Source: an uncultured Cyclobacteriaceae bacterium
GTDB taxonomy: Bacteria > Bacteroidota > Bacteroidia > Cytophagales > Cyclobacteriaceae
Direction: 5' to 3'
Assembly: GCA_937146645.1 (NCBI GenBank)
Contig: CAKZRQ010000016.1
Span: 62,001-126,000 of the forward strand
DNA: 64,000 bases
Positions within the stretch are counted from its first letter, which is position 1. Every line of letters begins with the position of its first letter. Made by a program: the position numbers and the translations under genes. The notes below the pieces were generated by a model. The model made no database searches, was not told the origin of the DNA, and worked only from the letters and a program-made list of their open reading frames with translations. Shown here piece after piece: positions 1-9,000 of this stretch.

Positions 1-730
1 TAAGCTGCTGTAAAACTCTATTCATTCCCACGATGGTTTGCATCGCTCTTCTCCTGACATCATTTATCTCTCTGTCTTCATTGTAGGCAGGAGCCAAAAC
101 TGAAATGGTAGCCTGCTTGGGCGTATTCCCCACACTGTAATAGATTCCTTGATCATGAAGGTTGAACCCGAATACCGGTTCAAAGGAATCTCTCACCGTT
201 TTAAGAATTATCGCTTCGGGAGAAATTTGTGAAATAGCATCACGATTTAAATCAATATCTAAGGCATTTCTCCGTACGAACTTATCCGCCCCATCAGGAT
301 TCAGCATAGGGATGAATTTGATGGATAGCTTTGAGCGGAGAATATTCCTTATTTCATCATATTCATCCCCCTCCGCTTCAAGAAAATTGAACAGATCGAA
401 TAAAGCCATGGTGGCTGTTGGCTCATTTCCATGCATTTGTGACCAAAGCAGTACCTTGGTCTCACCTTTACCCCAATCCAAACTGCTTATACTTTTTCCT
501 TCAACAGATCTACCAAGCTCTTCCACCTTTAATGCCTCGGAATGCTTTTGAATCAGTGACTGGATATCCGCATGTTTGAATCTTCTATGGGTGATGGTTG
601 ACTCTTTGAATGTTTCAAATGCCTTTTCTAAAGTGGGAATGTCTAATTCTTCAAATTTCTCTTCATTTGCTGTTTTACAGCCAAAAATGAAAATTGAAAA
701 CAGCAAAAACAGGCTAATTGATTTTTTCAT
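1..730 (-). CDS. M14-family zinc carboxypeptidase, lipoprotein (C-terminus cut by window edge)
   Basis: Translating the minus strand gives an open frame of about 243 residues that runs off the left edge. It begins with a lipoprotein signal (MKKSISLFLLF followed by IFIFGC), so the mature protein is probably anchored to a membrane at a cysteine. M14 zinc-peptidase hallmarks are visible: an HGNE zinc motif (HxxE), then NPDGADKF with nearby arginine and asparagine, and FNLHDQG supplying the third zinc ligand. The C-terminal part with the catalytic glutamate is missing because of the window edge, not a mutation. An in-frame ATG four codons upstream (742) is the alternative start. It is divergent from a dipeptide epimerase, which fits a shared role in breaking down peptides or muropeptides; that link is inference. 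Confidence 0.85.
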   Translation of the reverse strand, partial: MKKSISLFLLFSIFIFGCKTANEEKFEELDIPTLEKAFETFKESTITHRRFKHADIQSLIQKHSEALKVEELGRSVEGKSISSLDWGKGETKVLLWSQMHGNEPTATMALFDLFNFLEAEGDEYDEIRNILRSKLSIKFIPMLNPDGADKFVRRNALDIDLNRDAISQISPEAIILKTVRDSFEPVFGFNLHDQGIYYSVGNTPKQATISVLAPAYNEDREINDVRRRAMQTIVGMNRVLQQL

Positions 731-832
731 CGTAAATTTCATGCAGAATATGTGTTGAGCGATTCAAGCCTAAAGCTAGGGAACTTGCTTATATTTTATC
801 TCAGGATCATCCATAAAACCTAACAAATAGCC

Positions 833-1843
833 GTGAAGTTATCCTATTTCGTAAAAGACCTCCCGCTAACACACACCTTTACCATAGCTCACCAAAGCCG
901 AGATATACAAGATACGCTCATCGTGAAACTTGAAGATGCCAGTTTTTACGGTTTAGGTGAATCAACCACCAATCCATTCTACGGCATCGATATAGATAAT
1001 ATGGTAGAAAGGTTAGAGGCTTTCAGAGAAACCATTGAAAGCAATAAGTGGCAAAATCCGGAAGAGCTTTGGGAACTGGGAAGAGAGCATTTTTCTTCAA
1101 ACCCTTTTGCGCAATGCGCTCTCGATATGGCCGCCTGGGACTTATTTACCAAGAAGCAAGGGAAAAAGCTTTACCAGTACTTGGATCTTGACCCTAAAAC
1201 AGCTCCCATATCAAATTTCACTATTGGGATTGATTCGGTAGAAAAGATGGTGGAGAAAATGAAAGAGGTGGATTGGCCGATTTATAAGATTAAGCTCGGG
1301 ACAAAAAATGACATGGAGATCATCAGGATATTAAGGATGCATACGGATTCTGTTTTCCGAATAGATGCTAACTGCGCATGGACCGTGGATGAGGCCATTG
1401 CCAATTCGAAAGAATTGAAAGAGCTGGGAGTGGAATTTATGGAGCAACCTCTACCCAAAGATGACTATGCAGGAATGGAAAGAGTTTTCGCTGAAAGTGC
1501 TTTGCCGGTAATGGCGGATGAAAGCTGCATTGTGGAAGCGGATGTGAAAAAGTGCCATGGCAGGTTTCACGCCATCAATGTGAAACTGGTCAAGGCAGGA
1601 GGGATTACTCCAGCTTTGCGGATGATTAAGGAAGCAAAAAGTCTGGGTATGAAAACGATGGTGGGATGCATGACCGAATCTTCGGTTGGAATTTCAGCAA
1701 TTGCTCATTTAGCTCCTTTGCTCGATTATGTGGATATGGATGGAGCCATGCTTCTTTCTGATGATCCTGCTGAAGGCGTGGTAGTACTATCAGATGGAGT
1801 GATTTTCCCAGATCGGGATGGAATTGGAGCAGAGATGAAATAG
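833..1843 (+). CDS. Dipeptide epimerase (L-Ala-D/L-Glu epimerase type), enolase superfamily
   Basis: A 336-residue member of the muconate-lactonizing/AEE branch of the enolase superfamily. These enzymes epimerise the alpha carbon of dipeptides such as L-Ala-D-Glu from cell-wall recycling. Visible: the KxK pair at K152/K154, metal-ligand segments RIDANCAWT, FMEQPLP and MADESC, the opposite catalytic lysine K251 in NVKLVKAGG, and the C-terminal DMDGA motif that in dipeptide epimerases contacts the substrate alpha-amino group. Length is normal. The start is a GTG with no in-frame ATG nearby that keeps the full capping domain. The adjacent divergent M14 peptidase supports a murein-peptide catabolic pair. 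The exact dipeptide specificity cannot be read from the sequence. Confidence 0.88.
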   Translation: MKLSYFVKDLPLTHTFTIAHQSRDIQDTLIVKLEDASFYGLGESTTNPFYGIDIDNMVERLEAFRETIESNKWQNPEELWELGREHFSSNPFAQCALDMAAWDLFTKKQGKKLYQYLDLDPKTAPISNFTIGIDSVEKMVEKMKEVDWPIYKIKLGTKNDMEIIRILRMHTDSVFRIDANCAWTVDEAIANSKELKELGVEFMEQPLPKDDYAGMERVFAESALPVMADESCIVEADVKKCHGRFHAINVKLVKAGGITPALRMIKEAKSLGMKTMVGCMTESSVGISAIAHLAPLLDYVDMDGAMLLSDDPAEGVVVLSDGVIFPDRDGIGAEMK

Positions 1844-1877
1844 GAGAGGTTTGTAAAGTACTAATTTGTCACATTGA

Positions 1878-1902
1878 CCGCCCACCTCACCGGACGGGCA
1901 GG
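1878..1902. repeat. GC-rich imperfect palindrome between convergent genes
   Basis: Two CC/CCC/CC blocks face GG/GGG/GG blocks around a short TCACC centre, giving an interrupted GC-rich hairpin in an otherwise AT-leaning intergenic region. It sits between the epimerase stop and the strong terminator at 1982-2009. It could be a dispersed intergenic repeat unit or a secondary terminator element; the window has no obvious second copy. Confidence 0.35.
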
Positions 1903-1981
1903 AAGTCGAAATGTGGTCCAAATCGGTTCAAATAGACTTTGACTGCTCGTCTGAACTGTGGGCAGTAACTCAGTCTGACAG

Positions 1982-2009
1982 AAAAAAAGCGGCTCGTGCC
2001 GCTTTTTTT
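1982..2009. terminator. Bidirectional intrinsic terminator
   Basis: A GCGGC stem (1989-1993), a TCGT loop and a GCCGC arm (1998-2002) are flanked by seven A upstream and seven T downstream. It therefore works in both directions and serves the epimerase gene on the plus strand and the response-regulator operon on the minus strand. It overlaps the last codon of the regulator. Confidence 0.85.
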
Positions 2010-2703
2010 ATCCTTCAGAGACGATCAGTTTGAAACCTTCACCGTGGACAGTGATGATTTGAACTTTAGGATCATCTTTTAATAGTTTTCTGATTTTACT
2101 GAGATAAACGTCCATACTTCTGGCATTGAAGTAGGAATCATCTCCCCAGATTTGCTTTAAGGCATGGCTTCTATTTACGAGCTTGTTCAGCTCGGCAGCC
2201 AGGATTCGTAGAAGCTCGTTCTCTTTGGAGGTTAGCTTATGCTTTCCTTTTGGCCCTTCCAGGTATTGCTCATCATAGTGAAGTACGAAATCCCCAAAAC
2301 TGTAATTCTTAAGAGTAGCTACCTCATCAGATTTTTGAGTTCTTCGTAGAATGGCATTTACTCTGAGAAGGAGCTCCTCCATGCTGAAAGGCTTTGTGAT
2401 ATAATCATCTGCCCCAATTTTTAGCCCTTCGATCACATCATCCTTTTGGTTCTTTGCCGTGAGGAAAAGAATAGGAAGGTCTTCCTGCACTTTCTTTATT
2501 TCTTTCGCCAGCGTAAAGCCATCTTTTTTAGGCATCATCACATCCATGAGACAGAGGTCGTACTTGTCCTTTTTGAATTTATTCCAGCCTTCTTCACCAT
2601 CCCTACAGAGAGTGGGTTCATAGCCTTTCATTTGTAAATATTCTTCAAGGATATCTCCTAGATTTGGGTCGTCTTCTACTACTAATAGTCTTGCTTTACT
2701 CAT
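2008..2703 (-). CDS. OmpR/PhoB-family response regulator, RprY-like
   Basis: 231 residues: an N-terminal receiver domain (acidic pocket D11/D12, phospho-acceptor D54 in LCLMDVMMPKKDG, lysine in the ITKPFS segment) followed by a winged-helix DNA-binding domain from about residue 130 (SKENELLRILA, RSMDVYLSKIRKLL). The receiver sequence closely matches what I know of Bacteroides RprY, partner of RprX. It starts inside the kinase stop codon (4-base overlap), so the two are translated from one mRNA. Its targets cannot be inferred from this window. Confidence 0.9.
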   Translation of the reverse strand: MSKARLLVVEDDPNLGDILEEYLQMKGYEPTLCRDGEEGWNKFKKDKYDLCLMDVMMPKKDGFTLAKEIKKVQEDLPILFLTAKNQKDDVIEGLKIGADDYITKPFSMEELLLRVNAILRRTQKSDEVATLKNYSFGDFVLHYDEQYLEGPKGKHKLTSKENELLRILAAELNKLVNRSHALKQIWGDDSYFNARSMDVYLSKIRKLLKDDPKVQIITVHGEGFKLIVSEG

Positions 2704-4415
2704 TGTTTTTTGGGTAAGTGAATGGTAAATGTACTTCCTTTGCCTACGTCACTTTTAACGGAAATGGTTCCGTGATGGGCTTCCAGCATGGTTTTGACGT
2801 AGGATAATCCAAGTCCGAAGCCCTTTACATCATGGACATTGCCAGTAGGCACGCGATAGAATTTGTCAAAAATCTTTCGCTGAGCATCCTTGCTCATGCC
2901 TATTCCATTGTCCTTGAAGGATACAGCAATAAAGTTGCCATCATCCTTAGCAACCACTTCAATTTTAGGTTTATTAGGAGAATACTTGTTCGCATTGTCC
3001 AGCATATTATTGAAGATATGGGTCAGATGAAATAGATCTCCCTCTATCCAGGGCTCAGATAATTGATTCGTGAATTTATATGAACCTCCTTTTTGCTCAA
3101 TCTGAAGACTGATATGCTCCAGGCTATCTGCAATCAAGTCAGGGATATTTACGATTTCCATTTTCAGTTTGAAATCATTTTTATCCAATGCGGCTGCTTG
3201 GAGTACATTTTCAACCTGAGATACCAATCGTTTATTTTCATCTTTAATGACACCAAGGTATCTCTTTCGGAATTTGCTTTCAGCTGAGAGTTCAGGATCC
3301 TGCAGGGCTTCTACAGCCAAACTCACTGTAGCCAGTGGAGTCTTGAACTCATGGGTCATGTTATTGATGAAATCATTTTTGATCTGAGACAAGGCCTTCT
3401 GTCTCAGAATGACTCTGACAGCGTAGACAAAGCAGAAAATAATCACCCCGATAAACAGAACAGACGACCCGATAGGTAGCCAAACCTGCTGTAATACGTG
3501 ATAATTTTTTGAAGGGAAATGAACCTTGAGGAAGTTATCATTTGTGATTACATCACTAGGAAAAAGTTTCGCCTGCACACCATCGCTAAGGAAACTCAGG
3601 GTATCAAACTCTTCACTAATGGCGAATACGTTCCCTTCATAATTAATGACTCCTAATTCAAAATCTTCATTAATTCCTCTACGTCTCAATTCATTTGCAA
3701 AGAGCACTTCGACCTTTTCAGGTTCTATTCTATCCATAATGGCCATTTGACCAGCAGCCACTTCATTCCAAGCAGCATTCAGAAAGTCGATCTTCATATT
3801 CGCCTTTCTGATTTTCTCCAAAGCATCTGAGGAGATATTTATTTCCTGAATTAATTCAGGTTGGGTAGGCATGGATTGAGGATTTCTAAGCGCCTGCTCT
3901 TCTATCTCGGATAGATATTCTAAGTATCTCTCCTTTTCTTTCAAAAGGAGCTGCATTTCGTCAGGTGTGAAAATACCAGAAGCGACTTCAGGGGTCATAT
4001 TCCTGAAGAAATCCTGCAAATCATCCAGAAGATCGGCATCGATTCCTCTAGTCTGTAGCAGTCTTCGGAAAGTAGGACTAAGACTCGGCCCGGTCGTAAG
4101 ATTCAATGAGTCCATCATCGAGGCCCGGGTTGAGATAACCTGTCTCTGTCGTACATTTAGCTCAATAGGATCGATAGGTTCGAATAAGGAGTCTTGCAAA
4201 GCCGAGTTTTCCACAATGGCATTTAATACTACATTGCTTGCCTCACCCTTTTCAAGATTTTCTACAGTACGCGTTAATGCGGTTAGTACATTTTGATCAA
4301 ATCTCTCCTCATTAATATTGATCGCGTTCCTAACCCAATAGTACTGAAAGCCCATGAGGCCAAAGCTAGCCATGGACATAAGTATGACGATAAGGGTAAT
4401 ATTCGCCTTGGACAT
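2700..4415 (-). CDS. Sensor histidine kinase, RprX-like
   Basis: 571 residues. Transmembrane segment 1 lies at about 6-27 and segment 2 at about 316-337, enclosing a mostly helical extracytoplasmic sensor region of nearly 290 residues with no recognisable ligand domain. The cytoplasmic part holds the HisKA box NNMTHEFKTPLA with phospho-acceptor H355, then an HATPase_c domain with N box (FNNMLDNANKYS), GIGM and GFGLGLSYV boxes. It is the first gene of the kinase-regulator operon. A perfect TAnnTTTG element (TAAATTTG, complement of 4420-4427) lies only about five bases before the ATG. If used it would give a leaderless message; I treat this as unproven. Confidence 0.9.
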   Translation of the reverse strand: MSKANITLIVILMSMASFGLMGFQYYWVRNAININEERFDQNVLTALTRTVENLEKGEASNVVLNAIVENSALQDSLFEPIDPIELNVRQRQVISTRASMMDSLNLTTGPSLSPTFRRLLQTRGIDADLLDDLQDFFRNMTPEVASGIFTPDEMQLLLKEKERYLEYLSEIEEQALRNPQSMPTQPELIQEINISSDALEKIRKANMKIDFLNAAWNEVAAGQMAIMDRIEPEKVEVLFANELRRRGINEDFELGVINYEGNVFAISEEFDTLSFLSDGVQAKLFPSDVITNDNFLKVHFPSKNYHVLQQVWLPIGSSVLFIGVIIFCFVYAVRVILRQKALSQIKNDFINNMTHEFKTPLATVSLAVEALQDPELSAESKFRKRYLGVIKDENKRLVSQVENVLQAAALDKNDFKLKMEIVNIPDLIADSLEHISLQIEQKGGSYKFTNQLSEPWIEGDLFHLTHIFNNMLDNANKYSPNKPKIEVVAKDDGNFIAVSFKDNGIGMSKDAQRKIFDKFYRVPTGNVHDVKGFGLGLSYVKTMLEAHHGTISVKSDVGKGSTFTIHLPKKQ

Positions 4416-4568
4416 TTTACAAATTTATAGTCTTTGATTTCCGGCCCTCCGACCTTAACAATCTTTAACCAGCAGGAATCTGCTCAAAATGTGCCCTGAA
4501 TGAGCATTTTGATTGATTTTTTGAGCAGAAAATAAAGCTCAAATACGATGCCCCTTTTCATTAATATC

Positions 4569-4576
4569 TATATTTG
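4569..4576 (+). promoter_or_regulatory. Candidate -7 element of lysA promoter
   Basis: TATATTTG matches the Bacteroidota -7 consensus TAnnTTTG and lies 35 bases before the lysA ATG. No good TTG -33 element is present at the usual spacing, so the assignment is tentative. Confidence 0.4.
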
Positions 4577-4611
4577 CCAGCATTCATTTTCGGGACAAAA
4601 AGCAAGAAATA

Positions 4612-5823
4612 ATGAAGGTTCAAGGTTTGGAATTAACTGATATCGCCAGAGAATTTGGAACTCCTCTTTTCGTGTATGATGGAGAGAAAATCGTCGAGCA
4701 AATCAATAAGCTCAAGAATGGATTTTCTGGTGCACCCACTCGCATAAAATATGCTGTGAAAGCCTTGACTAATGTCTCGATTTTGAAGCTGATGAGAAGC
4801 CAGGGAATCGGGGTAGACGCTGTTTCTATTGAAGAAATTAAGCTTTGCATGCATGCCGGATATGACGCTTCTGAAATTATGTACACTCCTAACTGTGTGG
4901 GGTTTGATGAGATTCAGGAAGCAGTAGAACTTGGAGCCATGATTAATCTGGATAATCTTCCAATGTTGGAGAAGTTTGGTAGGACTTATGGGAATAAAGT
5001 CCCTGTTGCACTGAGAGTTAACCCCAAAATCATGGCTGGAGGAAATTCTAAAATCTCGGTGGGACATATCCACAGTAAATTTGGAATACCGACAAGTCAG
5101 CTTCCGGAAGTCGCAAGAATTGCTGAAACCTATGGGATGGTAATTAATGGACTTCATGTGCATACCGGTTCTGATATTCTGGATGCGGAAGTGTTCCTGC
5201 GAGGCGCAAAAGTTCTTTTTGAAGAGGCACCGAAATTTCCAAATCTACAATTTATCGACTTCGGTGGAGGGTTTAAGATCGCCTACCGAGAAGATGATCC
5301 ATCTACAGATATGGAGCGGGTGGGTCGTGAAGTGACCGCCGCATTCAATCAATTTTGCGAGTCCTATGGGCGACAACTTGAATTATGGCTGGAACCTGGA
5401 AAATTTCTGGTAAGTGAAGCAGGGACTCTTTTGGTGGAAACCAATGTGGTCAAGGAAACTCCTGAAATCACCTTTGTTGGGGTAAACTCAGGGCTAAATC
5501 ACCTAATCCGACCTATGTTCTACAACGCTTACCATGAGGTGATAAATATCTCTGCCCAAAGCAATGAAAAGAAGCCTTACAATGTAGTAGGCTATATCTG
5601 CGAGACAGATACGCTGGCCTCTGATCGAGAGCTGGATGAAGTAAAAGAAGGGGATATTATCGCATTCAAGAATGCCGGGGCCTATTCTTTCAGCATGGCT
5701 TCAAATTATAACAGCAGACTCCGTCCAGCGGAGGTTTTGGTTTGGAAGGGCAAAGCAAACCTTATTCGAAGGAAAGAAGAGTTCGAAGATTTGATTAGAA
5801 ATCAAGTTATTCTGGTTTTTTAG
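4612..5823 (+). CDS. lysA: Diaminopimelate decarboxylase
   Basis: A 403-residue fold-type III PLP enzyme that decarboxylates meso-diaminopimelate to L-lysine, the last step of lysine synthesis. PLP-binding K50 lies in IKYAVKAL; GLHVHTGSDI, FIDFGGGF and EPGKFLV are the expected barrel motifs. The ICETDT segment supplies the active-site cysteine and glutamate from the partner subunit, and GAYSFSMASNYN is the C-terminal signature. EPGK replaces the more usual EPGR. It stands alone, with 200 bases of intergenic DNA on each side, and has a candidate promoter at 4569. Confidence 0.95.
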   Translation: MKVQGLELTDIAREFGTPLFVYDGEKIVEQINKLKNGFSGAPTRIKYAVKALTNVSILKLMRSQGIGVDAVSIEEIKLCMHAGYDASEIMYTPNCVGFDEIQEAVELGAMINLDNLPMLEKFGRTYGNKVPVALRVNPKIMAGGNSKISVGHIHSKFGIPTSQLPEVARIAETYGMVINGLHVHTGSDILDAEVFLRGAKVLFEEAPKFPNLQFIDFGGGFKIAYREDDPSTDMERVGREVTAAFNQFCESYGRQLELWLEPGKFLVSEAGTLLVETNVVKETPEITFVGVNSGLNHLIRPMFYNAYHEVINISAQSNEKKPYNVVGYICETDTLASDRELDEVKEGDIIAFKNAGAYSFSMASNYNSRLRPAEVLVWKGKANLIRRKEEFEDLIRNQVILVF

Positions 5824-5995
5824 CCGCGTCTAAACCACTTTGGTATAATTCTTGAAAATTGGGTACAAGCCTCAAGAAGCAAGGTCTTTTTGTGCGTTTT
5901 GAAACCAGTTGATTGAAAAAACCCAATCGTAAGCCCTAGTAGTTTCAGAACCTTTAATTCATGTGAATATCACCCAATTGACAAGGGTTAATTTG

Positions 5996-6003
5996 TACCT
6001 TTG
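5996..6003 (+). promoter_or_regulatory. Candidate -7 element for the first adhesin/SprF operon
   Basis: TACCTTTG fits TAnnTTTG and sits 25 bases upstream of the ATG of the giant surface protein. A TTG at 5978-5980 is 15 bases upstream, shorter than the 17-23 bases reported for Flavobacterium promoters, so the -33 element is uncertain. Confidence 0.45.
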
Positions 6004-6028
6004 CAGGTTGGGAGTGATAACCCGATAG

Positions 6029-9000
6029 ATGGTAAGAAATTTTACAGGCGGATATCTTTTTTGTATCGTTTTTATGCTCTTGAGCATTTCTGCGCTACAT
6101 TCTCACGCCCAGGTGGTAATCCCACGTGATGGATTTCCTTACTGTGAACCTTTTACGGGCAACACAACCAGAGCAAATACGGAATTTGGAGGTGCAGCGG
6201 AACTCACCTCAGGATCAGGAATAGATCCTTCCGGGCAAGGAGTACTTCGATTGACAAGTAATGATCCTGATGAGACGGGTTATGTTTTTGTTGATCTTCC
6301 TTTTTCATCTGCCTATGGAATTAAAACCTCTTTCGAATATTTCGCATACGATCCTGCAGACCCCATTGATGGACCAGGTGATGGGTTTAGTTTTTTCCTA
6401 TTCGATGGTGCAATTGGGCCTGGGGATTTTGAGATCGGCGGACTAGGAGGATCTCTTGGCTACTCTCCTTTAAGGTATAGTGGTGGCCAATTCGGCCTTC
6501 CCTCTCAAGCAAATTATCCTTTTTATGGCCTTAATGGAGGTTTTATGGGAATAGGCCTGGATGAAAGAGGAAATTGGGGTAATCAATATGAGGGAAGATT
6601 TGGTGGATTTGAGGCACCCTTTTCTTATGGTTCTGGATTATCAACGGCATTTTTTCCTAGATACCCTAACTCCATAGCAATTAGAGGTCCGGTTGACAAT
6701 CTTGATGTCGTCAGGGACAATGGAATGACAGGTATGCAGTCTGGGAGTCCAGCGAGTTTTCCTCAGCCTGCACCTGGGTATAGAAGTTATCCCTTTATAG
6801 ATGGAAAAATAGTTTTTAATGACCCTTCAGATGGAGCACCGTTTGACGTTTTAGACCCAGGGTTTTTCCTCAATCCAAACGACAGATTTACCATAGGTGC
6901 AATAAATAGAGTGACTGACTGTAGTATGGATGGATATCGAAAGGTATTTATCGATTTACGTCCAACGGGTAGCGGGACTTATACCATTACCATGGATATT
7001 TTAGTTACCACGCCTTTTGGGCAACGTGTCGTTAATATCTTTAACAATGTTCCTTATCCATACTCTTCTCCACAAAATTTAAAAGTGGGTTTTGCGGCTG
7101 CAACGGGTAGCCAACTTCGCAGTGTTCATGAAATTCGAAATGTAACGGTTGAGGTATCCAGCATTGATGCGATTCTGGCTCCAGATCCCCCAAATCTGGA
7201 TGAGGAGGTTTGCTTTAATGATGATCTGACCTTTGATTTTGGAGTAGGATTGCCTGCTGAAAACCAATTTATCCGGTGTCTTCAGCTTTATGAAACGAAT
7301 CCAGGACCTCCAAATAATGCGGCGAATCCAGCTGGTGATGCGGCAATTGGAAATTGTGGACTTTCCGGAGTTTGTACTGATCCTTGTGATCCTAATAATT
7401 TAAGCATTACCGTACCTGGGGTGGGTACTTTTGAATCCATCCTTGGAGAGCTGAATGATCAGAACTTTAACGACGAGAGAGATGAGGCTGAGATTCGCTT
7501 TACTCCGGACCCAGGGTTTAGAGGGACTCATACCATCTATTACACTGTAATTGATAACTATGGGTTGACATCCATGCCAAGAACCGTTACTGTCACCGTC
7601 AATCCATTCCCTTCAATTGATAGCTCTGGTGCTATTGTAGGGCCAACTTGTAATGGTCAGAATGATGGTTCTATAAATAATGTAATCTTAAATGACCTTG
7701 TTCCAGGGTATATCTTCAGATGGGAAGACGCTTCAGGAAATGTCCTTGATCCAAGCAATTATTCCGTAAGCGAAACTACAGTTAATGGATATATCCAGGC
7801 TACCGTGGGGGTTACCGGAGTTAACCTTGGGACTTATACACTAATCATTTCAAATCCTGTTACGAACAATATTTGCGAAGATACCTTCGACTTTGATGTA
7901 ACAGATGAGAGGGGAACACCAGTAATTGTTGATGTAGATGATCAACAGGTATGTTTTGGAACTGATGTTTCTTTTGTTCCCAGAGTAGATCCAATTTATG
8001 GGGTGAACCCAAGTTTCCTTTGGTACAAGGATAACGGAAAGACCCAACCCATTACCAATGGACTTGTAGAAGGAGCCGTAACCTATTCTGTTGATTCCGA
8101 TGGGGTATTGACTATTTCAGGTTTACCGGAAAACGCTACACCATTTGAGTTTTTTGTAGAGGTAGCGGCAGATCCCGCTCAGAACCTCTGTGCCACACCT
8201 CCAGGAAATTTGAGAAGAGTTCAGGCTCTGATTGTTCCTCCACTTGGACTGAGTGCGAATGTCGTGGATGATTTGTGTCGTCAGTCAACCGGCTCTATCA
8301 CGGTGAATGCGACCGGTGGCTTTGGAAACTATGAATTCAGCCTGGACGGAGGACCTTTCCAGACTTCTAATGTGTTTGCAGGGCTTCTTCCAGGAACTTA
8401 CACTATTGATGTAAATGCCGGTACTAATTGTATCGGGTCGATTACTGAAACTATAGATGGACCAGCCAATCCACTTAGCTCTAATCTGGTGAGCACTGTG
8501 GTGCCGACCTGTGCTCAGGACAATGGTGAGATAGTATTCCAGGTTGCGGGAGGAACACCGGGATATAACATAACCCTTAACGGTCAGCCTATTTCGAATT
8601 TCACGGTTTCGGAAAATGCCGGTACCTACACTGTTACCGATATTCCTCCTGCTGCTGATTATGATATTCTAGTCACTGATCAGAATAACTGTCAGGTAAC
8701 TATTCCAGATGTACCATTTGCAGCTATCCCGGTTCCAACTTTTGATGTAAATGATGACTTGGTTTGTCCAGGTGGTTCCGCGACTTTAACTCCACAAATT
8801 GTCGAGTTGGGTAATGCGGCTAACCTTGTTTACACATGGGAAGATGAGAATGGCAATACCATTACAAATGGAACCAGTAATGGAGTCACTTACACGCTGA
8901 ACGCAGGAACAGGGGAATTGAATATCGTTGGTCTTCCTGAGCGCACGAATCCATACGAATTCAGTCTATTCATCACTGGGGATAACTTATGTAGCAATGA

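Noticed and set aside
4420..4427. TAAATTTG as promoter of the RprX-like kinase gene
   Set aside because: A consensus -7 box, but it lies about five bases from the ATG and has no -33 partner; a leaderless message cannot be shown from sequence.
4633..5163. 176-residue minus-strand frame over lysA
   Set aside because: Antisense shadow of lysA; composition is not protein-like.
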